Part shown: piece after piece, positions 1 to 12,436 of the stretch | Numbering within the stretch: position 1 is the stretch's first letter | Layout of the letters: every line of letters starts with the position of its first letter | Source of the DNA: Actinostola sp. cb2023 | Lineage: Eukaryota > Cnidaria > Anthozoa > Actiniaria > Actinostolidae | Reading direction: 5' to 3' | Assembly (NCBI GenBank): GCA_033675265.1 | Contig: JAUJYZ010001050.1 | Coordinates: forward strand, 130,001-194,000 | DNA: 64,000 bases | Position numbers and translations under genes: made by a program | The notes under the pieces: model-generated | What the model saw: the letters and a program-made list of their open reading frames with translations, nothing else | What the model was told of the DNA's origin: nothing | Database searches by the model: none

Positions 1-139
1 GAAACTGCGAGAATTCCGGCAGTCTTACTACTCATTCTGTACACCATACTTTGGCTTTCCAAATATTGGTTAAAACAACCGCAAACAAATAACAAAGAAA
101 CCAAACCAAAAGTAAGATATAAATTATGTTCATTAATAC

Positions 140-250
140 CTTTTTCCCCTTCCGTTTCATGGTTCCTGTGAAAATTGATTCCGTGTGAGGCAAACTGCTT
201 GCGAAGATGATCAAAATAAGGGCTCCTAAAACGATTACTTTTACATTCAT
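140..250 (-). CDS. Candidate exon 1 of a third small secreted peptide gene
   Basis: The exon reads from ATG at 250 down to a donor (AAG|GTATTA) at 140/139, giving 37 codons in phase 0. The protein begins with a basic residue and a long hydrophobic run (residues 4-20), then PHTES, a plausible signal peptide, followed by a short basic tail ending MKRKGKK. Peptide genes A (24500) and B (39363) have the same plan: signal peptide, short linker, last codon AAG (Lys), phase-0 donor. A second exon would lie left of position 1 and is not in the window, so the diagnostic two-cysteine domain cannot be checked. Reading on past the donor adds a second hydrophobic stretch that looks like intron translation. 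Membership of the family is inferred from architecture only. Confidence 0.45.
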
Positions 251-981
251 TTTAGCAGGCTATTTCAGTGTAGTACAAATTGATGTAAGTGAGACGTGTT
301 TCCCACAAGGCTGCTCAGTTTAAGTATAGTATTATATTTGAAAGTCATGCTACTCCAACGCTTTTACCAGGGGCACTTTTAATTGAACAGTTAATTTCAT
401 TAACATTAGAAAGGCGTCTAAGTTCAAGCCGTTTTTACACTATGTACATTACACTATGGATCCAGAAGTGTTGTCGTTCTCAGCCTTAAGGGAAAATATC
501 GCGCTTTTAAGCGCGTTTAAAAATGCTGGCTAGTAAGAATAGTTTAAACTGACATTTCCCATTGTTGATGCATGTTTGCGCCGTACACAGGTGTCCGCTG
601 ATTAACTAGGACTACGCCTTCTAACGAAGTTAACGGTCAGTTTTTGAGTATGATCCCCTCAAGCAAACACAACTTGTGATGACGTGCGTTGAGAGTTCAA
701 TCGAGGAGATGAATGTCTGGGTTTGTTTTCGTTGTCTCATTTCAGCTGCTGAATTAATACTGACTGAAAAATAGAATATGAATGTACTTCTGTCAGCAAC
801 CCTAGAGAACTACCGCTGTAACTTTAAGCACTCTACGATTTATAGCAACTACGACTTGAATGAATTTAATAGATGTTCGAAACCCCAAAGGTCAGTTAAG
901 TCATTTGACTTGTTAATGGTACCGTACCTGTCAACGCTAATATATTGAATTAACTATAACTGGTTTCTTTATACCCACCTT
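251..981. other. Non-coding stretch, no recognised gene
   Basis: Apart from the possible promoter at 330-339, I see no coding exon, RNA gene or clear repeat. The open frames here are short and have no family resemblance. Confidence 0.5.
330..339 (-). promoter_or_regulatory. TATA-like element upstream of the 140-250 exon
   Basis: On the - strand the sequence reads AAATATAATA about 80 bases before the ATG at 250. The spacing is between that of the TATA boxes of peptide gene A (about 50) and peptide gene B (about 110). The match is weak and the region is AT-rich. Confidence 0.25.
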
Positions 982-1136
982 TGGCCCCAGTTGCACGAAA
1001 GATGAATAGCGCTATCCATCGGATAAGTCCTTTCCAACGGATAAAATTTATTGGATAACTGCATCAGTTTTATCCGTTGGATAAGACTTATCCGGTGGAT
1101 AGCGTTATTCGCCTTTCGTGCATGCAACCGGGGCCA
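982..1136. mobile_element. MITE with long terminal inverted repeats
   Basis: A 155-bp foldback. The left arm starts TGGCCCCAGTTGCACGAAAG and the right arm ends with the matching complement (CTTTCGTGCATGCAACCGGGGCCA, with a short indel). The pairing runs through GGATAGCG and GGATAAG blocks on both sides, leaving a small centre. It has no coding capacity. The superfamily is not determined because no clear target duplication is visible. Confidence 0.7.
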
Positions 1137-1652
1137 GGTGTTTTTCTCTAATTGATAAATTCCTAATTTAATATAAAAACAAATAATATACTAGAGAAAT
1201 TCAGTAATAGATGCTGTTGTCCTCTTCTCGCTTTTCTAACGGTTTATCACATCTCTAATGTTAACCTATTGTTGTCTTTTTCTTTCTACGCCTCGTTTTC
1301 CTAATCCATATACTAACGCTCCCTAATTGAACCATTACGCCCCCTACTCCAACGAAGGGCTAAGGCTCGAAACGTCAGAAAAGTTAAGTACTCTTAATTT
1401 TCACGGTGTTTTAGAGTTTCTTTTATTCATTATAATCATTGTATGAATTAATCATTATACACCGACGCAGCCCATACTAGTGTACTCGCTAGTTTCCATT
1501 TATAATGATTCACAAAATATACACTTTGTAAAGAACAACGCATTCCTTGCCAGTGTATTGGTGAATTATACTTACTGTAATATTTGTGGACGTGCAAAAT
1601 TTCCTAATTCTTTATGCCCCCATACTATTTGACTCAGCACCTTAATCTTAAT
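1137..1652. other. Non-coding stretch
   Basis: AT-rich sequence with no gene or element that I can support. Confidence 0.4.
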
Positions 1653-1821
1653 TAGCCTGTTCCTCACTAGCGACATAAGAACAAGCACAAGCAACATACG
1701 CAAACTCAGTAATACATTGCTCATTAAGGGTGCTTATCTTAATTTGTCAGACATATTGCATAAATGGCGTCCCGAGTCTGCGTATGTTGCTTGTGCTTAT
1801 GTCGCTAATGAGGACCAGGCT
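1653..1821. repeat. Inverted repeat with arms of about 50 bp
   Basis: The left arm, about 1653-1706, contains GACATAAGAACAAGCACAAG. The right arm, about 1774-1821, contains the complement CTTGTGCTTATGTC with scattered mismatches. A loop of about 67 bases separates them. This is a MITE-like hairpin. The 63-aa open frame across it is a by-product and has no support as a gene. Confidence 0.6.
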
Positions 1822-2595
<774 letters not shown>

Positions 2596-2752
2596 CAATG
2601 GTAGTGTCCACTAATTGAGCAATAGTTGACAGACTTTCTAAAAACGATGATGTAGGTTCCAAACACTTCAGGTAATAAAACTAAGTAACATGTGGTTCTG
2701 ATCAGCGGGCTGACCGCAGGGTACAGGAAACAAGAAACAAAGAGCAAACCTC

Positions 2753-5700
2753 TTAAGAACAGGTCTCTGTAAGAATCAAACAAAGTTGGAAATGAAATTT
2801 TTTACCCACCCTTGAAATTTTGTGTGCAGGTAGGCCACCTAGGGGGGTGCACAAAAACACCCCATGTTGGGGTCATCAAATGTATTGTTGCCATGGAAAC
2901 GGCAATTGTTCCTTCTGGCCCAGTCCCCACAAATTCAACCCAAAATTCCCTCCTGCAAAGTGCAAATGAATGAGGCTGGTTCTCCGGCGCATTTAAACCA
3001 ATTTTATTCAAATTTGTTTCCAAAGCAGGTCAACTCTTCTAGTTTTACAAATGGTTAATGACTACAATTGTCTTTGAGTATTCGCTCAGAAAATCGACAC
3101 TTGGCGAGGGGCCATGTCGGCCATTTTGACAGACAGGAAAAACAGGCACAAATGTTTCGCTTATAGCTCCGAAAGTACGCACTTCTGAGAACTTTTACTT
3201 TTATCACAACTTCTATAGACATCGATGTTACAGAATCCAGAAAAATCTCTTCGGGGAGTATGATAATTTTACTATGGGGATTCGTACCATTTGAGGGAAA
3301 TGTTCAAAATATGAAAAATTCGTCATGTTGTAGCTTGATTATTTCCCTCAAAAATTCCTTTCAATGACTGAATACAGCTATAAAGCTAACTCCTATTATG
3401 TAGTGTACCCATTCAATGCAATTATTGAAAGTCTGAAGATGCGATGTCTGAGAAATAAATATTCATTCAAGGCCTACCTTGCGAATTTGGGCAGTTTTCA
3501 CGATGTCAGTCTAATCGATGAAATTGTACTCTGATTGTTCCACATTCTCGGCTATACATGGTACAGACACTAACAGGCATGAAAGAGCTTTTATAGCGTC
3601 CAGATAAGCATCGCCAGAAATTTCGAATCTAAGTGGGTGGAGCTTAATATTATAAATAACTTGCAGTCAACCATAACGAATTGGCTGCCAATCAAAAGTA
3701 TTGTGTTATAGCGTATCTGAACAGGCATGGATTCAAAAATTAAAGAGCTTTTATATTACAACTTAAAAGCGTCCTGAAAACTTTTGGTTCTTCCGCTCAC
3801 ACAGACCGGCACACTATCGAACGACTGGTGAATAAGAACTGTGATATTGACGTTCACTCCAATCGAAGCAGAAAAATCCTTCCACAGAGCTGTATATATG
3901 GTCCATACACTTCGTAAGAGCTTCGTGGTGTATCCTGAGTACTGTACTGTGCTGAAATGTTCCCACAAGAAAATAGTGTTTGGTTCGTATTATCAAAACC
4001 GGAAATGTCATGCAATGTTAGCCGCTGACCGGAAGTGAGATCACTTGAAATACCTACCTGGTAGTTTAATTTTTATAGCTATAATAGAGAGCGATTTCTT
4101 ATTTGTTTGCAAAATTAATCATGAAATACTTATCCTTGTCCTGCGTTTGGTCGCGTCGGTTTGAAAAGTATGGAAGACAAAAAACAAGTTTATTTCATAA
4201 ATATGGCAAATAACTAGTCGCCAGAGGGTGTCCGTATATTCTGGGCCTTCGCCGCCTAGGCTTCGCGTCCCCTGACTTGACCCTTGGCTCTATTAAATAT
4301 CTCCCTGTATCCCTTACCTTGTTTTCACGTATGGCTTAGAATTGACTGAAATCATATATTGGCAAAAACTGAACAACACTCATTGGGGTGGATTTATTAA
4401 TAGGCACTTTTTAAAAGCATCGAGGACGGGGAAGTGAGGACGACGGCAGAGAAACAATAGCACTAACTACAAAATTCAATAACTTCTTCAGTGGGCACTC
4501 AAGTCTACAACCAAGAAAGTTAGATTTAGTGAAAAACAGAAGACCTTTCTGGACTGTAAGTATAACGTTGGCGAACAGACTGGGAAGAAAACGAACGGCA
4601 AAGAAGTTGCGCGAGTCGAGCTCGCGGAAAGGACGGCAAACGATTGTTTACCATTGAAGAATTTCTATCTTCTCACCAAATCGCGTCCTATCTTTCTCGT
4701 GTAACAGCCAAACGGAGGAACCTGACGGTTCTGGAATGTCAAGCGCAAGAACAATTGGAAGTGCTTAGAGAAGTGACGCAATAAGTTACCACTAGTCTTG
4801 TTACATCACGTGCCATTGAACCCCGTAGTTGTGACCTATTGGGGACTTTACATGTAATATAAAGCATCGAGGACGGGGACGTGAGGATGACGAATTAATA
4901 GAAGTTCGAATAAAGTGTTTTGTTGTCTATTGTTTTCGTATTGTTTTCTTTTTTCGTGTTTTTCACCAAATTTGCGCCCTCTTTGATGAATAAGTCGTCT
5001 TTTTGTCGTCCGGTTGACTGAAAACACCCGTCCTCGATGCTTTTAAAAAGTCCCTATTAACAAACTAAATCCACCCCAATGAGTGTTGTTCAGTTTTTGC
5101 CAATATATGATTTCAGTCAACTCTAAGCCATACGTGAAAACAAGGTAAGGGATACAGGGAGATATTTAATAGAGCCAAGGGTCAAGTCAGGGGACGCGAA
5201 GCCTAGGCGGCGAAGGCCCAGAATATACGGACACCCTCTGGCGACTAGTTATTTGCCATATTTATGAAATAAACTTGTTTTTTGTCTTCCATACTTTTCA
5301 AACCGACGCGACCAAACGCAGGACAAGGATAAGTATTTCATGATTAATTTTGCAATCAAATAAGAAATCGCTCTCTATTATAGCTATAAAAATTAAACTA
5401 CCAGGTAGGTATTTCAAGTGATCTCACTTCCGGTCAGCGGCTAACATTGCATGACATTTCCGGTTTTGATAATACGAACCAAACACTATTTTCTTGTTGT
5501 TTTAAAGATTTTATTGGGAACATTTCAGCACAGTACAGTACTCAGGATACACCACGAAGCTCTTACGAAGTGTGTGGACCATATATACAGCTCTGTGGAA
5601 GGATTTTTCTGCTTCGATTGGAGTGAACTTCAATATTTACAGTTCTTATTCACCAGTCGTTCGATAGTGTGCCGGTCTGTGTGAGCGGAAGAACCAAAAG

Positions 5701-6573
5701 TTTTCTTATCTGGACGCTTTTAAGTTGTAATATAAAAGCTCTTTCATGCCTGTTAGTGTCTGTACCATGTATAGCCGAGAATGTGGAACAATCAGAGTAC
5801 AATTTCATCGATTAGACTGACATCGTGAAAACTGCCCAAATTCGCAAGGTAGGCCTTGAATGAATATTTATTTCTCAGACTTCGCATCTTCAGACTTTCA
5901 ATAATTGCATTGAATGGGTACACTACATAATAGGAGTTAGCTTTATAGCTGTATTCAGTCAATGAAAGGAATTTTTGAGGGAAATAATCAAGCTACAACA
6001 TGACGAATTTTTCATATTTTGAACATTTCCCTCAAATGGTACGAATCCCCATAGTAAAATTATCATACTCCCCGAAGAGATTTTTCTGGATTCTGTAACA
6101 TCGATGTCTATAGAAGTTGTGATAAAAGTAAAAGTTCTCAGAAGTGCGTACTTTCGGAGCTATAAGCGAAACATTTGTGCCTGTTTTTCCTGTCTGTCAA
6201 AATGGCCGACATGGCCCCTCGCCAAGTGTCGATTTTCTGAGCGAATACTCAAAGACAATTGTAGTCATTAACCATTTGTAAAACTAGAAGAGTTGACCTG
6301 CTTTGGAAACAAATTTGAATAAAATTGGTTTAAATGCGCCGGAGAACCAGCCTCATTCATTTGCACTTTGCAGGAGGGAATTTTGGGTTGAATTTGTGGG
6401 GACTGGGCCAGAAGGAACAATTGCCGTTTCCATGGCAACAATACATTTGATGACCCCAACATGGGGTGTTTTTGTGCACCCCCCTAGGTGGCCTACCTGC
6501 ACACAAAATTTCAAGGGGGGGTAAAAAATTTCATTTCCAACTTTGTTTGATTCTTACAGAGACCTGTTCTTAA
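2753..6573. mobile_element. 3.8-kb foldback element with TTAA target duplications
   Basis: TTAA at 2753-2756 and at 6570-6573 flank an element starting GAACAGGTCTCTGTAAGAA and ending with its complement. The inverted arms are very long, about 2757-4430 and 5022-6569. They are nearly identical, including the GGTGGCCTACCTGCACAC block near each outer end and GCATCGAGGACGGG at each inner end. The spacer is about 590 bp. A TTAA duplication is typical of the piggyBac group, but no transposase is present and the long arms fit a foldback or non-autonomous derivative. Mirrored open frames in the two arms, for example 2802-3023 (-) and 6303-6524 (+), are consequences of the symmetry. Confidence 0.75.
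4632..4784 (+). pseudogene. Short unidentified coding remnant in the foldback spacer
   Basis: The frame from 4632 to a TAA at 4782-4784 reads GKRLFTIEEF LSSHQIASYL, then SRVTAKRR and a Gln/Glu-rich tail. It looks like a fragment of a transposon protein rather than random sequence, but I cannot name the family. It has no start codon or upstream exon. It sits between direct copies of GCATCGAGGACGGGG (about 4417 and 4864) inside the spacer, so the spacer may be an insertion. Confidence 0.25.
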
Positions 6574-6709
6574 TGCGTAAAAATAGCAAATGGCAGAAAG
6601 AAAGAATAACAAAACGAAGGAAGAAATATTGAATGTGTGTCTCACAAAAATCATAAAGAAGATGAAATAAATGTTACATTGTACATGCAGATAACCAAGA
6701 TCATACGGT

Positions 6710-6953
6710 ATTGCTCCAGTTTCGAGTTGTTTAGACACTGCTGTACTTCTTGACAAAAGACGCATTTGCTCAGCCTTAGCCTCAATCCAGAGAATAAACC
6801 CGTGGAATTAAAAAATGATTCTATTGTCCTATGTCAACATTTTTCACATTCTCGTTGGTATTTGTGAATAATTTATGCTGAATTGAGGCTAAGGCTGAGC
6901 AAATGCATCTTTTGTCAAGGTGCATAAACAACTCGAAACTGGAGTATTCAATT
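6710..6953. mobile_element. MITE with TIRs of about 75 bp
   Basis: The left arm has CTCCAGTTTCGAGTTG and GCTCAGCCTTAGCCTCAAT; the right arm has the complements ATTGAGGCTAAGGCTGAGC and CAACTCGAAACTGGAG. There is no coding capacity. It lies about 140 bp right of the TTAA foldback element. Confidence 0.65.
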
Positions 6954-7540
6954 CAATTTTTTTATTCACACATATAAAGAAAAATATTTACAAATAAAAA
7001 TATTATATGACGTTTATAATAAAATAGCTGTACTATAAGTATAATTGGAAGTGTCAACATTTGGAAACTGTGTGCAGTGGTGAAAAGAGCATAGCTTTCG
7101 TGTTGACCACTGCCTTAATTAATTAAAATGGTGAGCTCAAAACTCAATATCAAAATCCTGATATAAATAATTATTAGAATTTTGATACTAGGGTTCTGTA
7201 CAGTGCTTGAGTATTTAAATTTAATATTTATTATGTTCATTCACCTGACTTTATATATTAAAACGTTTTTGAATACTTTTCAGTAAAAAATAGGCAAAAG
7301 TGTATTGTGTTTTCTCTCAAACGGTTTCAGACAAAGCCCTGGTTCCAGGTAAATTATTCCTTCGAGAATTTTACGTCAAGGTGGGCAACAGCACAGCAAC
7401 CACAATGAAAATCAGTCTTACTTAAGTTGATTTGTTTTTGTTATATCACTACCATCTTAACCATTAAAAATTATCGACCCCCTACGAAAATTTCAAGGCA
7501 TACAAATCCCCTTATTCCTGCCAAGTATAACCCCAAAAAG
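6954..7540. other. Non-coding stretch
   Basis: AT-rich sequence with no supported gene. Confidence 0.4.
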
Positions 7541-7870
7541 GGTCACTAGGGATTTCTGAAAGTGTTCTGTGGGGGTTCTGAAAGGGTTCTGCAGGGGTTC
7601 TGAAAGGGTTCTTTATATGGGTTTAAAAGGGCCACTAGGGGTTTCTGAAAGTGTTCTGCAGGGGTTCTGAGAGGGTTCTTTATATGGGTTTATAATTAGG
7701 GCCACTAGGGGTTTCTGAAAGTGTTCTGTGGGGTTCTGAAAGGGTTCTTTATAGGGGTTTAAAAGGGCCACTAGGGGTTTCTGAAAGTATTCTGCAGGGG
7801 TTCTGAAAGGGTTCTTTATAGCCAGGGGTTTAAACTGTTTTAAGGTATCAGGGTACCCCAAAAACCTATC
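7541..7870. repeat. Tandem repeat of about 60-70 bp (GGGTTCTGAAAGGGTTCT type)
   Basis: About four units contain GGGCCACTAGGGGTTTCTGA, then TTCTGCAGGGGTTCTGAAAG and TTCTTTATA. The array ends in TTAAGGTATCAGGGTACCCC. A related block lies inverted at about 10217-10310 (GGGGTACCCTGATACCTTAA). The two blocks may therefore be the ends of one larger degenerate element of about 2.8 kb, within which the 8361-9721 element inserted. Confidence 0.6.
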
Positions 7871-8351
7871 AAAAGACCGGTTTCGATTTTTTTTGACAAT
7901 CAAATCTAATTGAATATTATCTATCATTTCCAACAATCAGAATCTAAAAATATTTTTTTCCTAAAAAGTTAGAATCAAAAAACGAATTTTGGATTTCATT
8001 TGATGCAAAAAGATGTTGACAAGCAAGCTGTCAACAACACTCACGCAACAGACTTTCCAAAGATTAAGATGCGAAGAAAGTATCCAAAAATCGTAACTGC
8101 TCACTCAAAATATCCTTGAATAACGATGCCAAACCACTCACGGTCAAAATGCTCGTATTTCCCGCCAGCAGTAACTTTGTTTTCCTGCCACGTTGTGTTA
8201 GGTACTGTAAGACGATCTTGTTTTGAATGCCATTCATATGTCATCAGGTATTGGATCACATATTTGTGGTGGATTATAGTCGCTTGTGCAAACAAAGCCG
8301 CCACTTGACTTGAAAAACAGTTTGGGCTTTTTCTCATAGAGCAAATTAACG
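7871..8351. other. Non-coding stretch
   Basis: No gene supported. Opposed 60-78-aa open frames at about 8101-8337 look like chance. Confidence 0.35.
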
Positions 8352-9730
8352 AAAATACGGGGCCACTACTAAATAGCGTTATGAGTTATGAGTTATGAGT
8401 TATGAGTTATGAGTTATGAGTTATGAGTTATGAGTTATGAGTTATGAGTTATGAGTTATGAGTTATGAGTTATGAGTTATGAGTTATGAAGTTATATCAA
8501 GTTATGAGTTATGAGTTATGAAGTTATATCAAGTTATCAGTTGTTTCGAAGTTAGACCAATGTACGAAGTTGAAATTTCTATTATGAAAATCCTATAGCT
8601 GTTACAAAGAGTACAAAAGAGTACAATACTTGTATGTTTTGTGGATCTGCAAGGATAATGTCAATCAATACGAGAAATGTCACGCAAGTTGTAACCGAAC
8701 AACTTTGTTATATTTTCGCTCTTTCGATTCTAACAAGCCCGCAACAGTGACAGTTTTTGGTGTCTGTGGCTATGTTAGTGTTACATCTTGCGAGATGTCA
8801 ATATATATAATATCATAATTTATGAATGCTCTAAAATCCGGTATATTTTAGATATTACTGAATTTTAACTGATCACACTAAAAAAAAAAACCGGGGGGGG
8901 GGGGGTACACTAAGGGAAGGGTGTGCCGCGGAGACCTCAAAACCCTGACCCTATCCCAGTCCTAAAATGTTGATTTTCCATACTCTATCCCAGACTAAAG
9001 CTTTAAAATGTATACCCTATCCCAGATTGAAAGCGTGATAAAGATATGTAAACTGATAGCGACTGATAATGGCCTTATTGCGGAAACCATACCCCGATAC
9101 CACACCAAAACGTACCCCATCCTAGACTAAAAGTCCAAAAACTATACCCTATCCCAGACCTAAGGAGCTCAAAAACCATACCCTATCCCGCGGCACATAC
9201 CCGTATAGCATATATATAGCATATAGTTGTATGGTGCATTGCATCATTCTCATGCGATCGAGTGATCAAAGTTTTTTTTTTAGTGTGATCAGTTAAAATT
9301 CAGTAATATCTAAAATATACCGGATTTTAGAGCATTCATAAATTATGATATTATCTCGCAAGATGTAACACTAACATAGCCGCAGACACCAAAAACTGTC
9401 ACTGTTGCGGGCTTGTTAGAATCGAAAGAGCGAAAATATAACAAAGTTGTTCGGTTACAACTTGCGTGACATTTCTCGTATTGATTGACATTATCCTTGC
9501 AGATCCACAAAACATACAAGTATTGTACTCTTTTGTACTCTTTGTAACAGCTATAGGATTTTCAAAATAGAAATTTCAACTTCGTACATTGGTCTAACTT
9601 CGAAACAACTGATAACTTGATATAACTTCATAACTCATAACTCATAACTCATAACTCATAACTCATAACTCATGACTCATAACTCATAACTCATAACTCA
9701 TAACGCTATTTAGTAGTGGCCAAAATACGG
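8352..9730. mobile_element. Foldback element with 9-bp target duplication (Mutator-like)
   Basis: AAAATACGG occurs at 8352-8360 and again at 9722-9730, directly outside an element of 1,361 bp (8361-9721) that begins GGCCACTACTAAATAGCG and ends with the complement. The arms are about 530 bp (to about 8893) and 460 bp (from about 9263). Each carries a heptamer array just inside the end: GAGTTAT about 16 times at 8379-8490, and the complement AACTCAT about 10 times at 9633-9703. The spacer holds repeats of TACCCTATCCCAGACT and a G12 run. A 9-bp duplication fits Mutator-like elements. No transposase is encoded. Confidence 0.75.
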
Positions 9731-10216
9731 GTGTTATTTTGAGCTCCTAAACAAACGGGTTTTATTCGATTCAGCTGAGATTTTTAGGACTTCATCTCTG
9801 ATTATTATTCTTCAAAATAGTGTCTCCGATTTTTGATATTTTAGTGATTTCATGAGTTATTAACTGATTAGTAAAAAAACAATGTATTTTTAGCGTACCG
9901 AAAGTTTCGCGGCAGATAAAAAAGCAACGGGGAAACGTATCGATAAACGGAGACATCGTTTTGATAATTGATATCTCTAGAGTGCATAAAGATAATGATC
10001 TTGAATTTCCGATAAAATGCGGTTGTCTGGGACCTCGCCGTACAACGCTATATGAAAATTCGTTGATCTCGACTTATATTTAAAACGCGTATGTACTTTT
10101 TGTTAATAGACCATTAGTTGGAATCTCCATTTATTTAGCTTTCAGAAAATGTATACTTTATTGGGGTTTTAATGGACGGATTCTGTGTTAAAGCGACTTG
10201 AATGCATCAGTACCGG
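9731..10216. other. Non-coding stretch
   Basis: No exon or RNA gene recognised. Confidence 0.4.
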
Positions 10217-10313
10217 TCGGTAGGGGTACCCTGATACCTTAAAGGGTCAGTCACTAGCGGTTTCTGAAATTGTACTGTAGGGATTCTGAAAGGGTTCTGT
10301 AGGGATAAGAATA

Positions 10314-10314
10314 A

Positions 10315-10399
<85 letters not shown>

Positions 10400-10400
10400 G
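10314..10400. repeat. (AAT)n microsatellite
   Basis: About 28 AAT units. On the - strand this is an (ATT)n run directly downstream of the LINE fragment at 10470-10985, so it is probably that retroposon's 3' tail. Confidence 0.8.
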
Positions 10401-10469
10401 TTAACATCAGTTTACAGTTATCTCGTATATATTAAAGTTATAAGCGCTATGTTCTGGAGGCTCCAACAT

Positions 10470-10985
10470 AATTATGTACAGGAAAAGTGAAAGAAAAATA
10501 TTTTTAGCTTAGTCTTGAAAGAATCAAAGCTAGTGGATTGCCTGGTGTCTGTTGGAAGATCGTTCCGGCAGTCTAGGAGCGCATACTGAAACTCGTTGTC
10601 CATATCTCTTCAGGTTGAACGGCTTTACAAAAAGGTGTAATGTAGTGGCAGCACGTAGATTCCTCATTGGCTTGTAAACTTTGATTATATCTTCCAAGTA
10701 AGAGGGTGCCAATCCGTGAAGTGCCTTGAATGTTATCCCATTTAGGATCTTCGGTATTTTATACGCATTTCAGCCGGGAGCCATGCAGTGAAGTGCATGT
10801 TGCGAGGGCAGGTGTGATGTGGTCATATTTACAAGTGTAAGTGAGGAGACATGCAGCAGAGATGAGGACAGATTTTAAAAGTAGCTTCTGAATTAGGTAC
10901 TTCAGTAGGGAGGCCAGATAAAAGAGCGTTACAATGATCCATCTTGGCAGTCACAAAAACATGGAATAAAGTTTCTGTGCACGAC
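10470..10985 (-). pseudogene. Degenerate LINE: C-terminal end of reverse transcriptase ORF (CR1/L2/jockey type)
   Basis: On the - strand the broken frames give, in order, FVTAKMDHCNALLSGLP, then HFTAWLPAEMRIKY, APSYLEDIIKVYKPMRNLR, NLKRYGQRVSVCAP, and after a frameshift NDLPTDTRQSTSFDSFKTKL with a TAA shortly after. These are the conserved blocks after the RT catalytic core in CR1/L2/jockey-like LINEs: the (V)xSKLDYCNSLLYGLP, WLP, (L)APxYL, RxLRS, YGxRAFS, WNxLPxxIR and SFKxxLK positions. Several frameshifts and stops make it non-functional. The 5' end is truncated. The (ATT)n tail is at 10314-10400. Confidence 0.8.
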
Positions 10986-11089
10986 AGGACTAATAGTTAT
11001 CGTTATAAATAACTTGTTACGGGGTTCCTGTGTCGGCCCAGGCCCCTATCGTTAAGTTGATTATACGTGTGAAATAAAACATGTTGTTC

Positions 11090-12160
11090 TAGCTATAAGA
11101 ATGGGTCACACTTTGTCAAAGGAGCTGAACACATCACGAGAACAGATTACCTACTGGAGTGACTCGATAACAGTGCTTCAATACATGAATTCGAATGGTG
11201 AGAGAACAAGATTCCATACATTTGTGTCAAACAGAATTGCAGAAATCAGAGAAGTATCGAGTCCACGAAACTGGAGACATGTTCCTGGACAGCAGAACAC
11301 GAACGTCGCAGATGACTGCTCACGAGGACTATCTGTAGAAGCGCTGCTTGCCAGCGACAGTAGATGGATTGCTGGACCAAGTTTCCTGAGACAACATGAG
11401 AGCCTCTGGCCAGAACAGAGAGTCTTCGCACCCCCAAAAGAGAACGACCCGGAAGTAAAAGCTAATTCATGGTGCGCCTTCACCTTCAGTACAGATGAAG
11501 ACTTCATTGACCCAACGAAAGTTTCATCTTATCATCACCCGATGAGAGTCACAGGCTGGATACGTAGGTTTACTCTCAGCTGTAGAGCACCAAAACACAA
11601 CCCACAAATTACAGGACTATTGACATTGGAGGAGATCGAAGATGCAGAACATTTGTGGATCAAAAGAGCGCAAACTCACTGACTACCCTGAAGACATAGC
11701 AAGGATCAAGGCCAAACGAAAGATAAGCCATAGCAGCTCTATTAAATCTCTGAACCCAACTTTGGATGAAAGAGACGTTTTACGAGTAGGAGGTAGAATC
11801 AAACATGCCCCCTTACCATACGATGCCAAGCATCAGATTATATTGCCAATAACCCACAGCATAGCAACACTTATCATATTTAGCTTACACAAGAAACTGA
11901 AGCACTCTGGTATTGAGCATGTCATATCGGAACTAAGGCAAAGATATTGGATATCACAAGTAAGGCCAGTCGTCAAGAAAGTCATCCGATCATGTCCTAC
12001 ATGCAAGAGAAACAGCGCTCAACCAGTACCACCAATGATGGCTAACTTACCACCTAGCAGACTACAAGCATTTACTGATTTGCAGATGATGTTAATGTGC
12101 GTTGACATGTATAGAATTTCGTCGAAAATGACGCCAATATTCTCACCATTTGAAGCTTGA
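11090..12160 (+). pseudogene. BEL/Pao retrotransposon pol fragment (RNase H and integrase N-terminus)
   Basis: Two overlapping frames (11101-11682 and 11642-12160) form one broken pol segment with a frameshift near 11640-11680. The first has RNase H features: WSDSITVLQYMNS, FVSNRIAEIREVSSPRNWRH (the strand before VPG), and ADDCSRGLS. The second has the linker RVGGRIKHAPLPYDAKHQII and the HHCC integrase zinc finger (H-x4-H in LHKKLKHSG; C-x2-C in SCPTCKR). This domain order and wording are typical of BEL/Pao. There is no reverse transcriptase upstream, and the integrase DDE core is missing because the sequence runs into the MITE at 12146. It is a 5'- and 3'-truncated relic. Confidence 0.85.
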
Positions 12161-12436
12161 TATAGAGATTGTGCAGTGTAAATTTATTGAAAAATCGAAA
12201 ATACGATAAATCGTTTTTAAAATGATTTAAAATTGGTGTATACACCATAGGGTAAAATTCAAACAGCTATAACTCGCTTAGTTTTAATCGTAGCGACATC
12301 AAATTTTCCCAAAAGTTAAATAAACTCACAAAGAACACATACAATCATTTTAAAAACGATAAATTTAATAAAATTTAATAAATTTACACTGCACAATCTC
12401 TATATAAAGCTTCAAATGGTGAGCTTGGGCTACCTG
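12146..12436. mobile_element. MITE terminating the BEL fragment; right end GCTTGGGCTACCTGTG
   Basis: An inverted repeat pairs CTCACCATTTGAAGCTT, GAGATTGTGCAGTGTAAATT on the left with AATTTACACTGCACAATCTC, AAGCTTCAAATGGTGAG on the right, around a centre of about 190 bp. The right end continues to GGGCTACCTGTG; the left end stops short of that motif. The right half recurs at 17377-17522, and the same terminal motif (CACAGG-x-AGCCCAAGC) ends the palindromic element at 46175-47185, so these appear to be one family. Confidence 0.65.

Noticed and set aside
2802..6524. Mirrored 73-aa frames (2802-3023 - and 6303-6524 +), and similar pairs at 46382/46796
   Set aside because: Identical because they lie in inverted arms; no recognisable domain.
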